From an uncultured Acholeplasmataceae bacterium (lineage in GTDB: Bacteria > Bacillota_I > Bacilli_A > Acholeplasmatales > Acholeplasmataceae), in NCBI GenBank assembly GCA_927441705.1, contig CAKMKH010000005.1, positions 1 to 45,463 of the forward strand: 45,463 bases of DNA, written 5' to 3'. This document shows positions 32,668 to 41,228 of this stretch, piece by piece (positions within the stretch are counted from its first letter, which is position 1; every line of letters begins with the position of its first letter). Both the position numbers and the translations under genes were made by a program. Below the pieces are notes generated by a model. That model was not told the DNA's origin. It saw nothing but the letters and a program-made list of their open reading frames with translations, and made no database searches.

Positions 32668-33873
32668 ATGAAGAAGTATCGTTGGTTATATTTTTTAATC
32701 TTTCCCTTTTTTATAGGAGTTTTTTTTACGTTCCTCGTTTATTTTGGGATATGGGATAAATATAGAGCAGGTCTTGACACTATTGAATGGTGGAAGTGGT
32801 TTATCTATGGCCTCATTGTTTTTTATGTGACTTTAACACTTCACGAGCTTGGTCATTTTATTGCATTTAAAGTTCAAGGGATTAAACTGAGAGCAATCTA
32901 TTTAACAGTTTTTGTATTTTATAAAAAGATTCAAGGTTGGAGATTTGCAATTAAGCCTAAATTATGGATTTTATTTGGAGGATTAGTTGTCCCAGATTTA
33001 GAATTAATCGAAGATGATAAAACATATTATGAAGTATCGAAAAAGTTTGCGATATCCTTAATTGCTGCACCGATTGTGACAATAAGTTTTTTAGGGATAT
33101 CAATTATTACATTCATTTCAAGTTTAATCCTATCAAATAACATGAATTGGATAGGCATGATTTCTGTATTTAATATATTTGTTGTTTTATTAAGCATGCT
33201 ATACATTTATACATTTAAATTGTCTAATCAAAACTTCTATGGAGATTTTGCGGCTTATAAAAAAATTAAAGAAGATGAAGTCTTTAGATTTACCCAAATC
33301 AATCAATATATGTCATTTAGAGTAGATCAAGATCATTTGTTTTCTAGATACATGTGGGAGAAATCTAAAGCATTATTAAAAACACATAAAATGAAACATA
33401 ATATGATTTACACTATGCTTATGACTGCATATGTAGAAGGTATTTTATATCAAAATCAAGGGATGGATGAAGAAGTTGATAAGATGATTACTAAAATGCC
33501 AATTACGCTTTATTTAAAGTCTGAACATGGTTTAATGATGGCATATGATTTATGTTTATATCATTATAAGACAGGTAGAGTTGAAAGAGCTTATAGATTG
33601 TTAGAGATTATTGAGAAGAAACAATCTAAGAAAATAGATGAAAAAACAAGAATCTATTTAAACAAAAAAGCTAAACATGTAATGCATGTTTCATATGATC
33701 AAAAATTCTTAAATGATAAAAAAAATTATCCTTATGGTCAGTCGTGGATTTTTGAGCCAATTGTTGATATTTATAAAGATATTGAGATATTGCATGAACC
33801 TCTACCATTTATAGTTTATGAAAATATTGTTGATTTAAAAGCACTTGAAGAGGAAAATAAAAAAAGCGATTAA
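32668..33873 (+). CDS. M50-family (site-2-protease-like) membrane metalloprotease
   Basis: A 401-residue membrane protein. The catalytic zinc motif HELGH is at residues 59-63, inside a membrane helix (VFYVTLTLHELGHFIAF), as in intramembrane or membrane M50 proteases. Further hydrophobic segments are at about 7-27, 128-148 and 158-178. The last 200 residues are a soluble, helical, lysine-rich region resembling tetratricopeptide-type repeats. I use ATG 32668 (AGAGG spaced 7 bases) in place of an in-frame TTG at 32665. The substrate is unknown. Its stop overlaps the hairpin that terminates the minus-strand tRNA. Confidence 0.82.
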   Translation: MKKYRWLYFLIFPFFIGVFFTFLVYFGIWDKYRAGLDTIEWWKWFIYGLIVFYVTLTLHELGHFIAFKVQGIKLRAIYLTVFVFYKKIQGWRFAIKPKLWILFGGLVVPDLELIEDDKTYYEVSKKFAISLIAAPIVTISFLGISIITFISSLILSNNMNWIGMISVFNIFVVLLSMLYIYTFKLSNQNFYGDFAAYKKIKEDEVFRFTQINQYMSFRVDQDHLFSRYMWEKSKALLKTHKMKHNMIYTMLMTAYVEGILYQNQGMDEEVDKMITKMPITLYLKSEHGLMMAYDLCLYHYKTGRVERAYRLLEIIEKKQSKKIDEKTRIYLNKKAKHVMHVSYDQKFLNDKKNYPYGQSWIFEPIVDIYKDIEILHEPLPFIVYENIVDLKALEEENKKSD

Positions 33874-33880
33874 TCGCTTT
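33859..33880 (-). terminator. tRNA-Thr terminator
   Basis: AAAGCGAT (33863-33870) pairs with ATCGCTTT (33873-33880). On the minus strand a T run follows (complement of 33858-33862). Confidence 0.75.
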
Positions 33881-33893
33881 GATTGATTTAAGA

Positions 33894-33967
33894 TGGTGCC
33901 CCCAACGAGAATCGAACTTGTATTTCAGCATTACCATTGCTGCGTTTTACCACTAAACTATGGGGGC
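33894..33967 (-). tRNA. trnT: tRNA-Thr (GGU), unusual body
   Basis: A minus-strand cloverleaf: perfect acceptor GCCCCCA/TGGGGGC, discriminator A, encoded CCA. D-arm GTTT/AAAC is closed by a 7-base loop; anticodon stem CAGCA/TGCTG with loop ATGGTAA gives anticodon GGT, which reads Thr. Oddities: the D-arm sequence GTTTAGTGGTAAAAC and the 4-base variable loop resemble a tRNA-Gly body, and the T-stem ACAAG/CTCGT has one A-C mismatch. G1-C72 and C2-G71 fit Thr identity. It has a consensus promoter, which argues that it is expressed. Confidence 0.82.
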
Positions 33968-33985
33968 TTTTAAACTTCATGTAAA

Positions 33986-34014
33986 ATTATAAATGAATGC
34001 GTATCAATTGTCAA
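33986..34014 (-). promoter_or_regulatory. tRNA-Thr promoter, perfect consensus
   Basis: Minus strand: TTGACA (34014-34009), exactly 17 bases, TATAAT (33991-33986). It lies about 18 bases upstream of the mature tRNA. Confidence 0.92.
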
Positions 34015-34044
34015 TGCTATGACATAATACAGAAAGAATATTCA

Positions 34045-34053
34045 TGGTATAAT
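34045..34053 (+). promoter_or_regulatory. Extended -10 promoter of the nuclease operon
   Basis: TGGTATAAT lies about 30 bases before the start at 34084 and diverges from the tRNA-Thr promoter. AAGGAG precedes the ATG. Confidence 0.6.
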
Positions 34054-34083
34054 TAACTATAAATTATAACAAGGAGCACTAAT

Positions 34084-35055
34084 ATGGCAAGAAGAAGATC
34101 GAGATCAAATAAAACAAATAAATCTAATTTTATTAAATTAATTTTGGCAGCAATCATTTTTGCTGTCTCATACTATTTTTATCAAGATACAAAAGTTGAA
34201 CCAGAAATGACATATGGTTCAAATCAAAGTGAACTAGGATTTTACTACTATACATATGTAGGTGATAATGATTATTATTCAGGTATAAATGATTTGGTAG
34301 GGCAAGAGCTAAAGGACGAACTTAGTCTTATTATCAATGAAGGCATTGAAAGAACAAGTTATGCTGAAGCTAAAGAATATTTAGCTGATAGTGATGTCTC
34401 TTTAGATGATGATACTAAAGTTTACAATATATATGATGGTGTATTAGCACCAAGAGTATGGGATTCAACATCTTGGCATCGTGAACACGTATGGCCAAAT
34501 TCCAGATTAGGGTTAGATCGAGTAGACGAAAGCAATAGAACGATAGCATCAGATCTTCATAACTTAAGAGCAGTCACACCTAGAGTCAATAGTAGTCGAT
34601 CTGATAGAGTATTTTCTGATGGATCAGGTGATTATACAATTACAGATGATGGTGGATTTTATCCTGGAGATGATCATAAAGGTGATGTCGCAAGAATCAT
34701 TTTCTATATGGCAGTAATGTATGATGAACTGATGTTAATTGATGATATGGACTTACTTTTAAATGAAGAAGATCATTACACTCCTGCAGGTGCAAGAATG
34801 GGTCAATTGTCGTTATTGTTAAGATGGCATAGAGAAGATCCAGTAGATGAATTTGAGATTAGTCGCAATCAATCGATTTATGAAGCACAAAATAATCGTA
34901 ATCCATTTATTGATAAACCAGAATTAGTGCATTTAATTTGGGAAGATATGACGATTAATGAACTATTAGAACCAGAAGATGAAACCGTCGGTTTTTCAAA
35001 TCAAATATTTTTATATATGGTAAAGGAGACTTATCATGGAGCATTTATTAAATAA
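34084..35055 (+). CDS. Endonuclease I family nuclease, membrane-anchored or secreted
   Basis: A 323-residue nuclease. The N-terminus is very basic (MARRRSRSNKTNKSNF), followed by one hydrophobic helix (about residues 18-35), giving a type II anchor or uncleaved signal. The Endonuclease I (EndA/BsnA/YurI) catalytic domain follows, with the motif SWHREHVWPNSRLG (about residues 134-147), the HNLRAVTPRVNSSRSD block, KGDVARIIFYMAVMY and LLLRWHREDPVDEFE. Family members degrade DNA or RNA outside the cell. This would supply nucleotides, and so purine bases, to the operon at 1-17317. The gene overlaps the next by 20 bases. Confidence 0.9.
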   Translation: MARRRSRSNKTNKSNFIKLILAAIIFAVSYYFYQDTKVEPEMTYGSNQSELGFYYYTYVGDNDYYSGINDLVGQELKDELSLIINEGIERTSYAEAKEYLADSDVSLDDDTKVYNIYDGVLAPRVWDSTSWHREHVWPNSRLGLDRVDESNRTIASDLHNLRAVTPRVNSSRSDRVFSDGSGDYTITDDGGFYPGDDHKGDVARIIFYMAVMYDELMLIDDMDLLLNEEDHYTPAGARMGQLSLLLRWHREDPVDEFEISRNQSIYEAQNNRNPFIDKPELVHLIWEDMTINELLEPEDETVGFSNQIFLYMVKETYHGAFIK

Positions 35056-35419
35056 AGGTACCTATTATGTTGGCGATCCTGCATACTTAATAAAAAAGAA
35101 TAAAGAAGGCGATGCCTTTATTACTAAACTATGGGATTTGTTTTATAGAGATATGAATAAATTTCATGAACTTGTAATTGATGATATTCATTTTTATGTA
35201 TTTCGAACAGAAGGTGGAGATGGCATCTTTGATGGTATCGGCACAGATACTGGTGTCATTATGATTATTGAAATGAGTCAATTTAAAGATCACACTGGAT
35301 TTAAACAAGATATTTTAGAACATGGATGCAAAGTTATTACTTTAAATGAAGATGTAAAGGCTGAAGTTGATGATTTTAATTTAGAAATTAAAGGGTATCT
35401 AAAAGTCGAAACACACTAA
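35036..35419 (+). CDS. Uncharacterised 127-residue protein downstream of the nuclease
   Basis: I do not recognise a family name. It begins MEHLLNKGTYYVGDPAYLIK, with a small beta-rich fold; GDGIFDGIGTDTGVIMIIEM is a striking glycine/aspartate-rich block, and the C-terminal half is acidic. There is no signal peptide. It overlaps the nuclease gene by 20 bases, with AAGGAGA upstream, so it is co-translated with it. Whether it relates to the nuclease, for example as a cytosolic partner or inhibitor, is unknown. Confidence 0.75.
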   Translation: MEHLLNKGTYYVGDPAYLIKKNKEGDAFITKLWDLFYRDMNKFHELVIDDIHFYVFRTEGGDGIFDGIGTDTGVIMIIEMSQFKDHTGFKQDILEHGCKVITLNEDVKAEVDDFNLEIKGYLKVETH

Positions 35420-35431
35420 CTGTGTGTTTTT
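35411..35431 (+). terminator. Terminator of the nuclease operon
   Basis: ACACAC (35411-35416) pairs with GTGTGT (35422-35427) across loop TAACT, which contains the stop codon, then T-rich sequence. Confidence 0.8.
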
Positions 35432-35494
35432 CTTTTTTTGATTTTTCTTTTTACAAAAATCATGTTATTCTATAATGATGAAAGGACATAAATC

Positions 35495-37231
35495 ATGAAA
35501 ATCATATTAAACTTACTTAAACCATTTAAATCTAAACTCATTATTAGTTTAACAATGAAATCTATTGCAGCTATAGCTGATCTTTTTTTGCCTTGGATTA
35601 TTGCGTATATGATTGATGTGACTATTCCTATGCTAAGAGCTGAAACAAATCCTTCGCTAATGCCTTTATATACAGCAGGTATTATTATGGTAGTCATTTC
35701 ATTTTTAGGATTATATTTTAATATTTCAGCCAATAGAAGAGCAGAAGAAATTGCAGCATTAGCTGTTAAAAATCTAAGACATGATTTATTCCAAAAGATA
35801 GAAAACTTATCAGCAAATCAGGTAGATATGCTGACAAGACCATCTTTAATATCTAGAATGACAACCGATACTTATAATGTATATCGTGCAACGGCAGTTA
35901 TGCAAAGATTAGGAGTAAGAGCGCCAGTGTTACTTATTGGCGGAATTTTTATGTCACTTTTATTAGACCCAATCTTAACGCTTGTTATGGTGTCCATGCT
36001 TCCTTTAATCTTAATCATAGTCTATTTCACATCTAAAAAAGGGATTCCTTTATACCGTCAAACACAAAAAAAAGTTGATGTTTTAATTAGAACATTAAGA
36101 GAATATATCACGGGTTCTAGAGTTGTTAGAGCACTTTCTATGAATGAACATGAAATGAATCGTTTTGATAAATCGAATCAAGATACAGTAGATTCAGAAC
36201 TCACAGCAACCATTACCATGTCAAGAATTAATCCAATGATGCGTGCTGTCATGAATCTTGGATTAGTGATTGTATTAGTTTTTGGTGCATTTAGAGTCAA
36301 TATAGGTATGACTGAAAAAGGACAAATCATGGCATTTGTTACTTATTTTACGATTATTTTAACCGCAATGATGAGTATTACAAGAGTATTTGTCTTATCG
36401 TCTAGAGCAAGTGCTTCAGGAGAACGTATCTATGAAGTTATTGACTTACCTGAAGATTTGAAGGATGGATATGAAGATATTTTAGAAGATACATATTTAC
36501 CACATATAGAGTTTGAAGATGTTAGTTTTTCATATAACCAAAAAGAAAGTAATCTATCGGATGTTTCATTTAAACTTAAAAAAGGTCAAACCTTAGGCAT
36601 TATTGGTGCGACTGGATCTGGTAAAACAACGATTATAAATCTTTTAATGAGATTTTATGATGTTGATAAAGGCTCAGTTAAAATTTATGGTAAAGATGTC
36701 AGAGACTTAAAACAAAATGATTTAAGAAAACGTATTAGTGTCGTTTTCCAAAATGATTTAATATTTGCTGATAGCATCTATGGTAATATTCAGTTTAATC
36801 GTCAAAAAATTGATAACGACGATATTGAAAAAGCGACACGTATCGCTCAAGCTGATTTTATCTATCAAAAAGAAAACCAATATGAAACACAAATGGCACA
36901 AAAAGGAATGAACTTATCTGGTGGACAAAAACAAAGAGTTTTAATTGCTAGAGCTGTTGCTGGTAAGCCGGATATTATGATTTTAGATGATGCATCATCT
37001 GCACTTGATTATCAAACTGACTTAAATATGAGAAATTCCTTAAAAGAAGAATTAGAAGACACAACAATGATTATTATCGCTCAAAGAATTAGTAGTTTAA
37101 GAGATTCTGATTTGATTTTATTAATTGATGAAGGCAAAGTGATTGCTAAGGGGACCCATGAAGAACTCATGAAAAATTCTAAGCTATATCAAGAAATTGC
37201 ACACTATCAGTTAGGTGGTGATCAATTATGA
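35495..37231 (+). CDS. ABC exporter half-transporter A (degenerate Walker B)
   Basis: A 578-residue ABC exporter: six membrane helices in residues about 15-310, then an ATPase domain with Walker A GATGSGKTT (about 371-379), signature LSGGQKQR and Walker B MILDDASSALD. The residue after the Walker B Asp is Asp in place of the catalytic Glu, as in the first subunit of heterodimeric exporters (BmrC/LmrC/TM287 type). It pairs with the next gene, whose start overlaps its stop. The substrate is unknown; multidrug or lipid export is usual for this class. Confidence 0.93.
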   Translation: MKIILNLLKPFKSKLIISLTMKSIAAIADLFLPWIIAYMIDVTIPMLRAETNPSLMPLYTAGIIMVVISFLGLYFNISANRRAEEIAALAVKNLRHDLFQKIENLSANQVDMLTRPSLISRMTTDTYNVYRATAVMQRLGVRAPVLLIGGIFMSLLLDPILTLVMVSMLPLILIIVYFTSKKGIPLYRQTQKKVDVLIRTLREYITGSRVVRALSMNEHEMNRFDKSNQDTVDSELTATITMSRINPMMRAVMNLGLVIVLVFGAFRVNIGMTEKGQIMAFVTYFTIILTAMMSITRVFVLSSRASASGERIYEVIDLPEDLKDGYEDILEDTYLPHIEFEDVSFSYNQKESNLSDVSFKLKKGQTLGIIGATGSGKTTIINLLMRFYDVDKGSVKIYGKDVRDLKQNDLRKRISVVFQNDLIFADSIYGNIQFNRQKIDNDDIEKATRIAQADFIYQKENQYETQMAQKGMNLSGGQKQRVLIARAVAGKPDIMILDDASSALDYQTDLNMRNSLKEELEDTTMIIIAQRISSLRDSDLILLIDEGKVIAKGTHEELMKNSKLYQEIAHYQLGGDQL

Positions 37232-39009
37232 TGTATGCTGGTAAACAACCTAAAGTCAAAAGTGACCAATCTGATAAAGTGAATAATAAAAAGTATGTGT
37301 TAAAAAGATTATGGGATTACCTTTATTTTTATAAAACAAAATTCTTTTTAGCAATCTTTTTAACAGTTGTTGCAAACGTCTTATCCCTTGTGGGACCATT
37401 TTTAACAGGGCAAACGATTAATGCGATGACAGATGGTGTTGATTTTGATAAAGTCTATTTATTTGCAGGATTAATGATTTTATTTTATGGTATTTCAGCG
37501 TTACTTAATTATTTGCTTGCAGTTGCAATGGTAAAAATCTCACAATCTGTAGTCTATAAGATGAGAAAAGATTTATTCGCGAAATTGAATCGTGTCAAAA
37601 TCTCTTATTTTGATCAGAACCAAACAGGAGATATTATCTCTAAGATGAGCTATGATATTGATACAATCAACACTTCGCTTGCTACTGATGTTGTTAATAT
37701 TTTTACAAGTTCTGTAACAGTAGTCATCTCTTTTGCGATGATGATTATTATGTCACCAATCTTAGTCTTAGTATTTGTCATTACTCTTCCAATTTCAATT
37801 GTTATTACAAAAGTGTTATCAAAATTGGTTAAAAAACAATTTAGAATAAGAAATAGAAAATTAGGAGAATTAAATGGATTTGCTGAAGAGATGATTACAG
37901 GGCAACGAACAATACAATCTTATGTTCAAGAAACATCAATTTTAGAAAAGTTCGATAAAATTAACGAAGAAACAACAGATGCTTCATATAAAGCAGGATA
38001 TCTTGCTTCAACTGTAGGTCCATCTATTAATTTTGTTTCTAATCTATCAGTTGCTTTAGTTGGTGTATTTGGGGGTATTTTATATTTCATGGGTAATCTA
38101 TCTTTAGGGAATTTAACAAGTTTCACACTATATTCTAGACGTTTTTCAGGTCCAATTAATCAAATGAGTAATATCATTGCAGATATTCAATCTGCGCTTG
38201 CTGCTGCAGAGAGAGTCTTTAGAGTCATCGATGAAGATGAAGAACAAGCAGATGATATAAATGCTCTTAATTATCAAGATGTTAAAGGTCATATTTCACT
38301 TAAAGATGTATCATTTGGATATTTAGAAAATCAACTTGTCTTAAAAAATGTATCTCTAGAAGCTAGTCAAGGACAAGTTATAGCCATTGTTGGGCCGACA
38401 GGCGCAGGAAAGACAACTCTTGTAAATCTTTTAATGCGTTTTTATGAACTTGATCAAGGTGAAATCTTATTAGATGGTAAACCTATTACATCATTAACTA
38501 GAACTTCCCTTAGAAGATCTTATTCTATGGTATTGCAAGATACGTGGATCTTTCATGGCACTGTGTTTGAAAACATTTCTTATGGCAATGGAAATGTCTC
38601 AAGACTAGAAGTGGAAGAAGCTGCGAAAAAAGCTCGCATCCATTCTTTCATAAAACATCTACCTGATGGATATGATACGCTATTAACCGACGAAGGATTA
38701 AATATTTCAAAAGGCCAAAAACAACTCTTAGTCATTGCTAGAGCAATGTTATCAAAAACTAAGATGTTAATATTAGATGAAGCAACTTCAAATGTGGACA
38801 CACATACAGAAGTGCAGATTCAACAAGCAATGCTAAATTTAATGAAAAATAAAACAACATTTGTTATCGCTCATAGACTTTCAACAATTCAAAATGCAGA
38901 TCTTATTTTAGTTGTAAATGATGGTAACATTGTAGAACAAGGAAATCATAAACAACTCTTAAGTCAAAAAGGTTTTTATTATAATTTATATCAATCTCAG
39001 TTCGCTTAA
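37228..39009 (+). CDS. ABC exporter half-transporter B (catalytic Glu, degenerate signature)
   Basis: A 593-residue ABC exporter partner. Six helices occupy about residues 38-330; the ATPase domain has Walker A GPTGAGKTT, Walker B MLILDEATSNVD with the catalytic Glu, and the H-loop IAHRLS. The signature is ISKGQKQL in place of LSGGQ. With half A (canonical LSGGQ, no catalytic Glu) this gives one consensus and one degenerate ATP site, a signature of asymmetric heterodimeric exporters. The genes overlap (ATGA). Confidence 0.94.
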   Translation: MMYAGKQPKVKSDQSDKVNNKKYVLKRLWDYLYFYKTKFFLAIFLTVVANVLSLVGPFLTGQTINAMTDGVDFDKVYLFAGLMILFYGISALLNYLLAVAMVKISQSVVYKMRKDLFAKLNRVKISYFDQNQTGDIISKMSYDIDTINTSLATDVVNIFTSSVTVVISFAMMIIMSPILVLVFVITLPISIVITKVLSKLVKKQFRIRNRKLGELNGFAEEMITGQRTIQSYVQETSILEKFDKINEETTDASYKAGYLASTVGPSINFVSNLSVALVGVFGGILYFMGNLSLGNLTSFTLYSRRFSGPINQMSNIIADIQSALAAAERVFRVIDEDEEQADDINALNYQDVKGHISLKDVSFGYLENQLVLKNVSLEASQGQVIAIVGPTGAGKTTLVNLLMRFYELDQGEILLDGKPITSLTRTSLRRSYSMVLQDTWIFHGTVFENISYGNGNVSRLEVEEAAKKARIHSFIKHLPDGYDTLLTDEGLNISKGQKQLLVIARAMLSKTKMLILDEATSNVDTHTEVQIQQAMLNLMKNKTTFVIAHRLSTIQNADLILVVNDGNIVEQGNHKQLLSQKGFYYNLYQSQFA

Positions 39010-39041
39010 TAAGGAAAACATGCATTATTATCTGTTTTTTG

Positions 39042-39070
39042 TTGTCTAATTAAATATTTTAATGTATAAT
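39042..39070 (+). promoter_or_regulatory. efp promoter and leader hairpin
   Basis: TTGTCT (39042-39047), 17 bases, TATAAT (39065-39070). A small hairpin AAACGG/CCGTTT (39074-39093) forms at the 5' end of the transcript, just before AAAGGAGC. Confidence 0.78.
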
Positions 39071-39107
39071 ATAAACGGCAAAAAAACCGTTTAAAGGAGC
39101 AATACCA

Positions 39108-39671
39108 ATGATTAGTACAAATGATTTCAAAACAGGACAAACAATATTACACGACGGCAACATATTTCAAGTCATCGAATTTATGCATGTAAAACCAGGT
39201 AAAGGTAGTGCATTTGTGAGAACAAAATTAAGAAACTTAAGATCTGGAGCAGTCATCGATTATACATTTAATGCAGGCACGAAAATTGAACGTGCACAAA
39301 TCGACAGATTCCAAATGCAGTACTTATATGCAAATGGTGATATGCATGTTTTTATGAATACAGATACATACGAACAATTAGAAATTCCAGCATCACAAAT
39401 CGAATATGAACTAAAATTTATATTTGAAGGTATGAATGTGGATGTTAACTTTTATAATGGTATCGAAATCTTAGGTGTAACATTACCAGATAAAATTGTT
39501 TTACAAGTTGTAGAAACAGTACCTGGCGTAAAAGGTGATACAAAAACAAATGCTTCAAAAGATGCAATTATGCAAACTGGCTTATTAGTTAAAGTTCCAA
39601 TGTTTATTGAAGAAGGCGAAAAAATCATCGTAAGTACACAAGATGGTTCATACGTTTCAAGAGATAAATAA
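39108..39671 (+). CDS. efp: Elongation factor P
   Basis: A full-length (187 residues) EF-P with the three-domain organisation. The modifiable loop is KPGKGSAF, with Lys32 at its tip. EF-P relieves ribosome stalling at proline runs. The C-terminus [16 protein letters not shown] is canonical. It is monocistronic, with its own promoter and terminator. The modification enzyme is not in this window. Confidence 0.98.
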   Translation: MISTNDFKTGQTILHDGNIFQVIEFMHVKPGKGSAFVRTKLRNLRSGAVIDYTFNAGTKIERAQIDRFQMQYLYANGDMHVFMNTDTYEQLEIPASQIEYELKFIFEGMNVDVNFYNGIEILGVTLPDKIVLQVVETVPGVKGDTKTNASKDAIMQTGLLVKVPMFIEEGEKIIVSTQDGSYVSRDK

Positions 39672-39690
39672 AAGGGGAAACCCTTTTTTT
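39669..39690 (+). terminator. efp terminator
   Basis: AAAAGGG pairs with CCCTTTT around a GAAA tetraloop, with a T run after. It overlaps the stop codon. Confidence 0.85.
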
Positions 39691-39738
39691 TATTTTCTAA
39701 AAAATATTAAGTTTCGTTTTATAAATTATGGTAAAGTA

Positions 39739-39747
39739 TGCTATAAT
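39739..39747 (+). promoter_or_regulatory. Extended -10 promoter of rluB
   Basis: TGCTATAAT lies 17 bases upstream of the TTG start at 39765; the -35 region is weak. The leader is very short, with AGGTGAT as ribosome site. Confidence 0.6.
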
Positions 39748-39764
39748 TAAACAGGTGATAAATA

Positions 39765-40499
39765 TTGGAAAGATTACAAAAAGTTCTTGCTCAAGCTAAC
39801 ATAGCTTCAAGAAGAAAATCAGAAGAGCTAATCGTAGCTGGCAAAGTCAAAGTCAATGGTCAAGTGATCACTGAACTTGGATTCAAAGTAAATAAAAACG
39901 ACAACATTGAAGTAGATGGCAAACCAATTAAATTGGCTGAACATCTTTATTTTTTGTTAAATAAACCAACAGGATACCTTTCAACTGCTTCAGATGACAA
40001 GGGTAGAAGAACTGTTATGGATCTTTTAACCGAAGAACACAAAGAATATAGATTGTATCCAGTAGGTCGTCTAGATTATGATACTGCAGGACTACTATTG
40101 ATGACAAATGATGGCGAGTTTACTCAACATCTTACGCATCCTTCTTTTCATATAGAAAAAGAATACTTAGTACGCGTTAAAGGTATTATCGTTAGAAAGA
40201 AAATTGTTGAGTTAAGAAATGGTGTAACCATAGACAATAATTATCATGCAAAACCAAAAGCAGTTAGATTAATTGAGCTTGATAAAAAGAACCAATCAAC
40301 TCTATTATCGATCACGCTTATTGAAGGAAAAAATAAGCAAGTTAGAAAGATGATTGAGGCTCTAGGCTTTAAAGTTAAAAACTTAACGAGAATCAGATAT
40401 GACTTTCTTAACCTTGAAGGTGTAGAAAGAGGAAGGTATCGTCCGCTAAAGATTCATGAAGTTAAGCAATTGCATGCACATAGCATCTCAAAAATATAG
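39765..40499 (+). CDS. rluB: 23S rRNA pseudouridine synthase, RluB/RsuA family
   Basis: A 244-residue enzyme with an N-terminal S4 RNA-binding domain (MERLQKVLAQANIASRRKSE and VAGKVKVNGQVITELG) and a catalytic domain with GRLDYDTAGLLLMTNDGE, in which the first Asp is the nucleophile. The start is TTG at 39765 with AGGTGAT upstream. The exact target (RluB, RsuA or RluE/F type) is best guessed as 23S rRNA. In Firmicutes it is usually near cmk and der, as here. Confidence 0.93.
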   Translation: MERLQKVLAQANIASRRKSEELIVAGKVKVNGQVITELGFKVNKNDNIEVDGKPIKLAEHLYFLLNKPTGYLSTASDDKGRRTVMDLLTEEHKEYRLYPVGRLDYDTAGLLLMTNDGEFTQHLTHPSFHIEKEYLVRVKGIIVRKKIVELRNGVTIDNNYHAKPKAVRLIELDKKNQSTLLSITLIEGKNKQVRKMIEALGFKVKNLTRIRYDFLNLEGVERGRYRPLKIHEVKQLHAHSISKI

Positions 40500-40528
40500 G
40501 TTTAAGGCTATTAAATAAGCTAAAAATA

Positions 40529-40537
40529 TGATATAAT
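40529..40537 (+). promoter_or_regulatory. Extended -10 promoter of the cmk operon
   Basis: TGATATAAT lies 22 bases before the cmk ATG, followed by GGAGG. The -35 region is weak. Confidence 0.65.
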
Positions 40538-40559
40538 AAAGATTGTATGGAGGAACTTT

Positions 40560-41228
40560 ATGTCTGGATTTAATTTGGCAATCGATGGACCGGCAGGATC
40601 AGGCAAAAGCACAATAAGTGCACGCATCGCAAAAAAACTTAATTGGACACACATTGACACAGGTGCTATGTATAGAGCTGTGACCTTAAAAGCGATTGAA
40701 TTAGGTGTTAATTTAGAAGATGAATCTTCATATCGTTTTTTAGAATCTGTAGTTGTTCATTATGATTTTGATAAAATATTTGTTGATGATCGTGACGTTA
40801 CAGAAGCAATTAGATCAGAAGATGTTACGAATAATGTCTCACTAGTATCTAGCTTCCCATATGTAAGAAAAAAATTAGTAGAATTACAAAAAAATGCTGC
40901 ACTTCATGGAAATATTGTTATGGATGGTAGAGATATCGGAACAGTGGTATTACCAAATGCGGATTTAAAAGTCTTCTTAACAGCAAATGTTGAAGAACGT
41001 GCAAAAAGAAGATATAAAGAAAACATAAAAAAAGGTAAAGATCAACACATATCAAAAGTGATTGAAGATATTGTGGTTAGAGATCAAAAAGATTCAACTA
41101 GAAAAGAATCACCTTTAAGAATTGCTGATGACGCGATCATCATTGACACTACGTATTTAACCATTGATGAAGTGGTTGATAAAATTATAGAATTAACCGA
41201 CAAAAAGGAGAATAAACATGGAGTTTAA
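40560..41228 (+). CDS. cmk: Cytidylate kinase
   Basis: A 222-residue CMP/dCMP kinase. P-loop IDGPAGSGKST (residues 7-17), then DTGAMYRAVT (about 33-42), the CMP-binding domain, and MDGRDIGTVVLPNADLK (about 121-137). It phosphorylates CMP to CDP. Its last bases overlap the rpsA start by 11 bases. First gene of the cmk-rpsA-der-gpsA unit. Confidence 0.98.
   Translation: MSGFNLAIDGPAGSGKSTISARIAKKLNWTHIDTGAMYRAVTLKAIELGVNLEDESSYRFLESVVVHYDFDKIFVDDRDVTEAIRSEDVTNNVSLVSSFPYVRKKLVELQKNAALHGNIVMDGRDIGTVVLPNADLKVFLTANVEERAKRRYKENIKKGKDQHISKVIEDIVVRDQKDSTRKESPLRIADDAIIIDTTYLTIDEVVDKIIELTDKKENKHGV

Noticed and set aside
35470-35733. Minus-strand 87-residue hydrophobic open frame at the start of the first ABC gene
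   Set aside because: It mirrors the membrane helices of the ABC half-transporter; it is the complement of a real gene.
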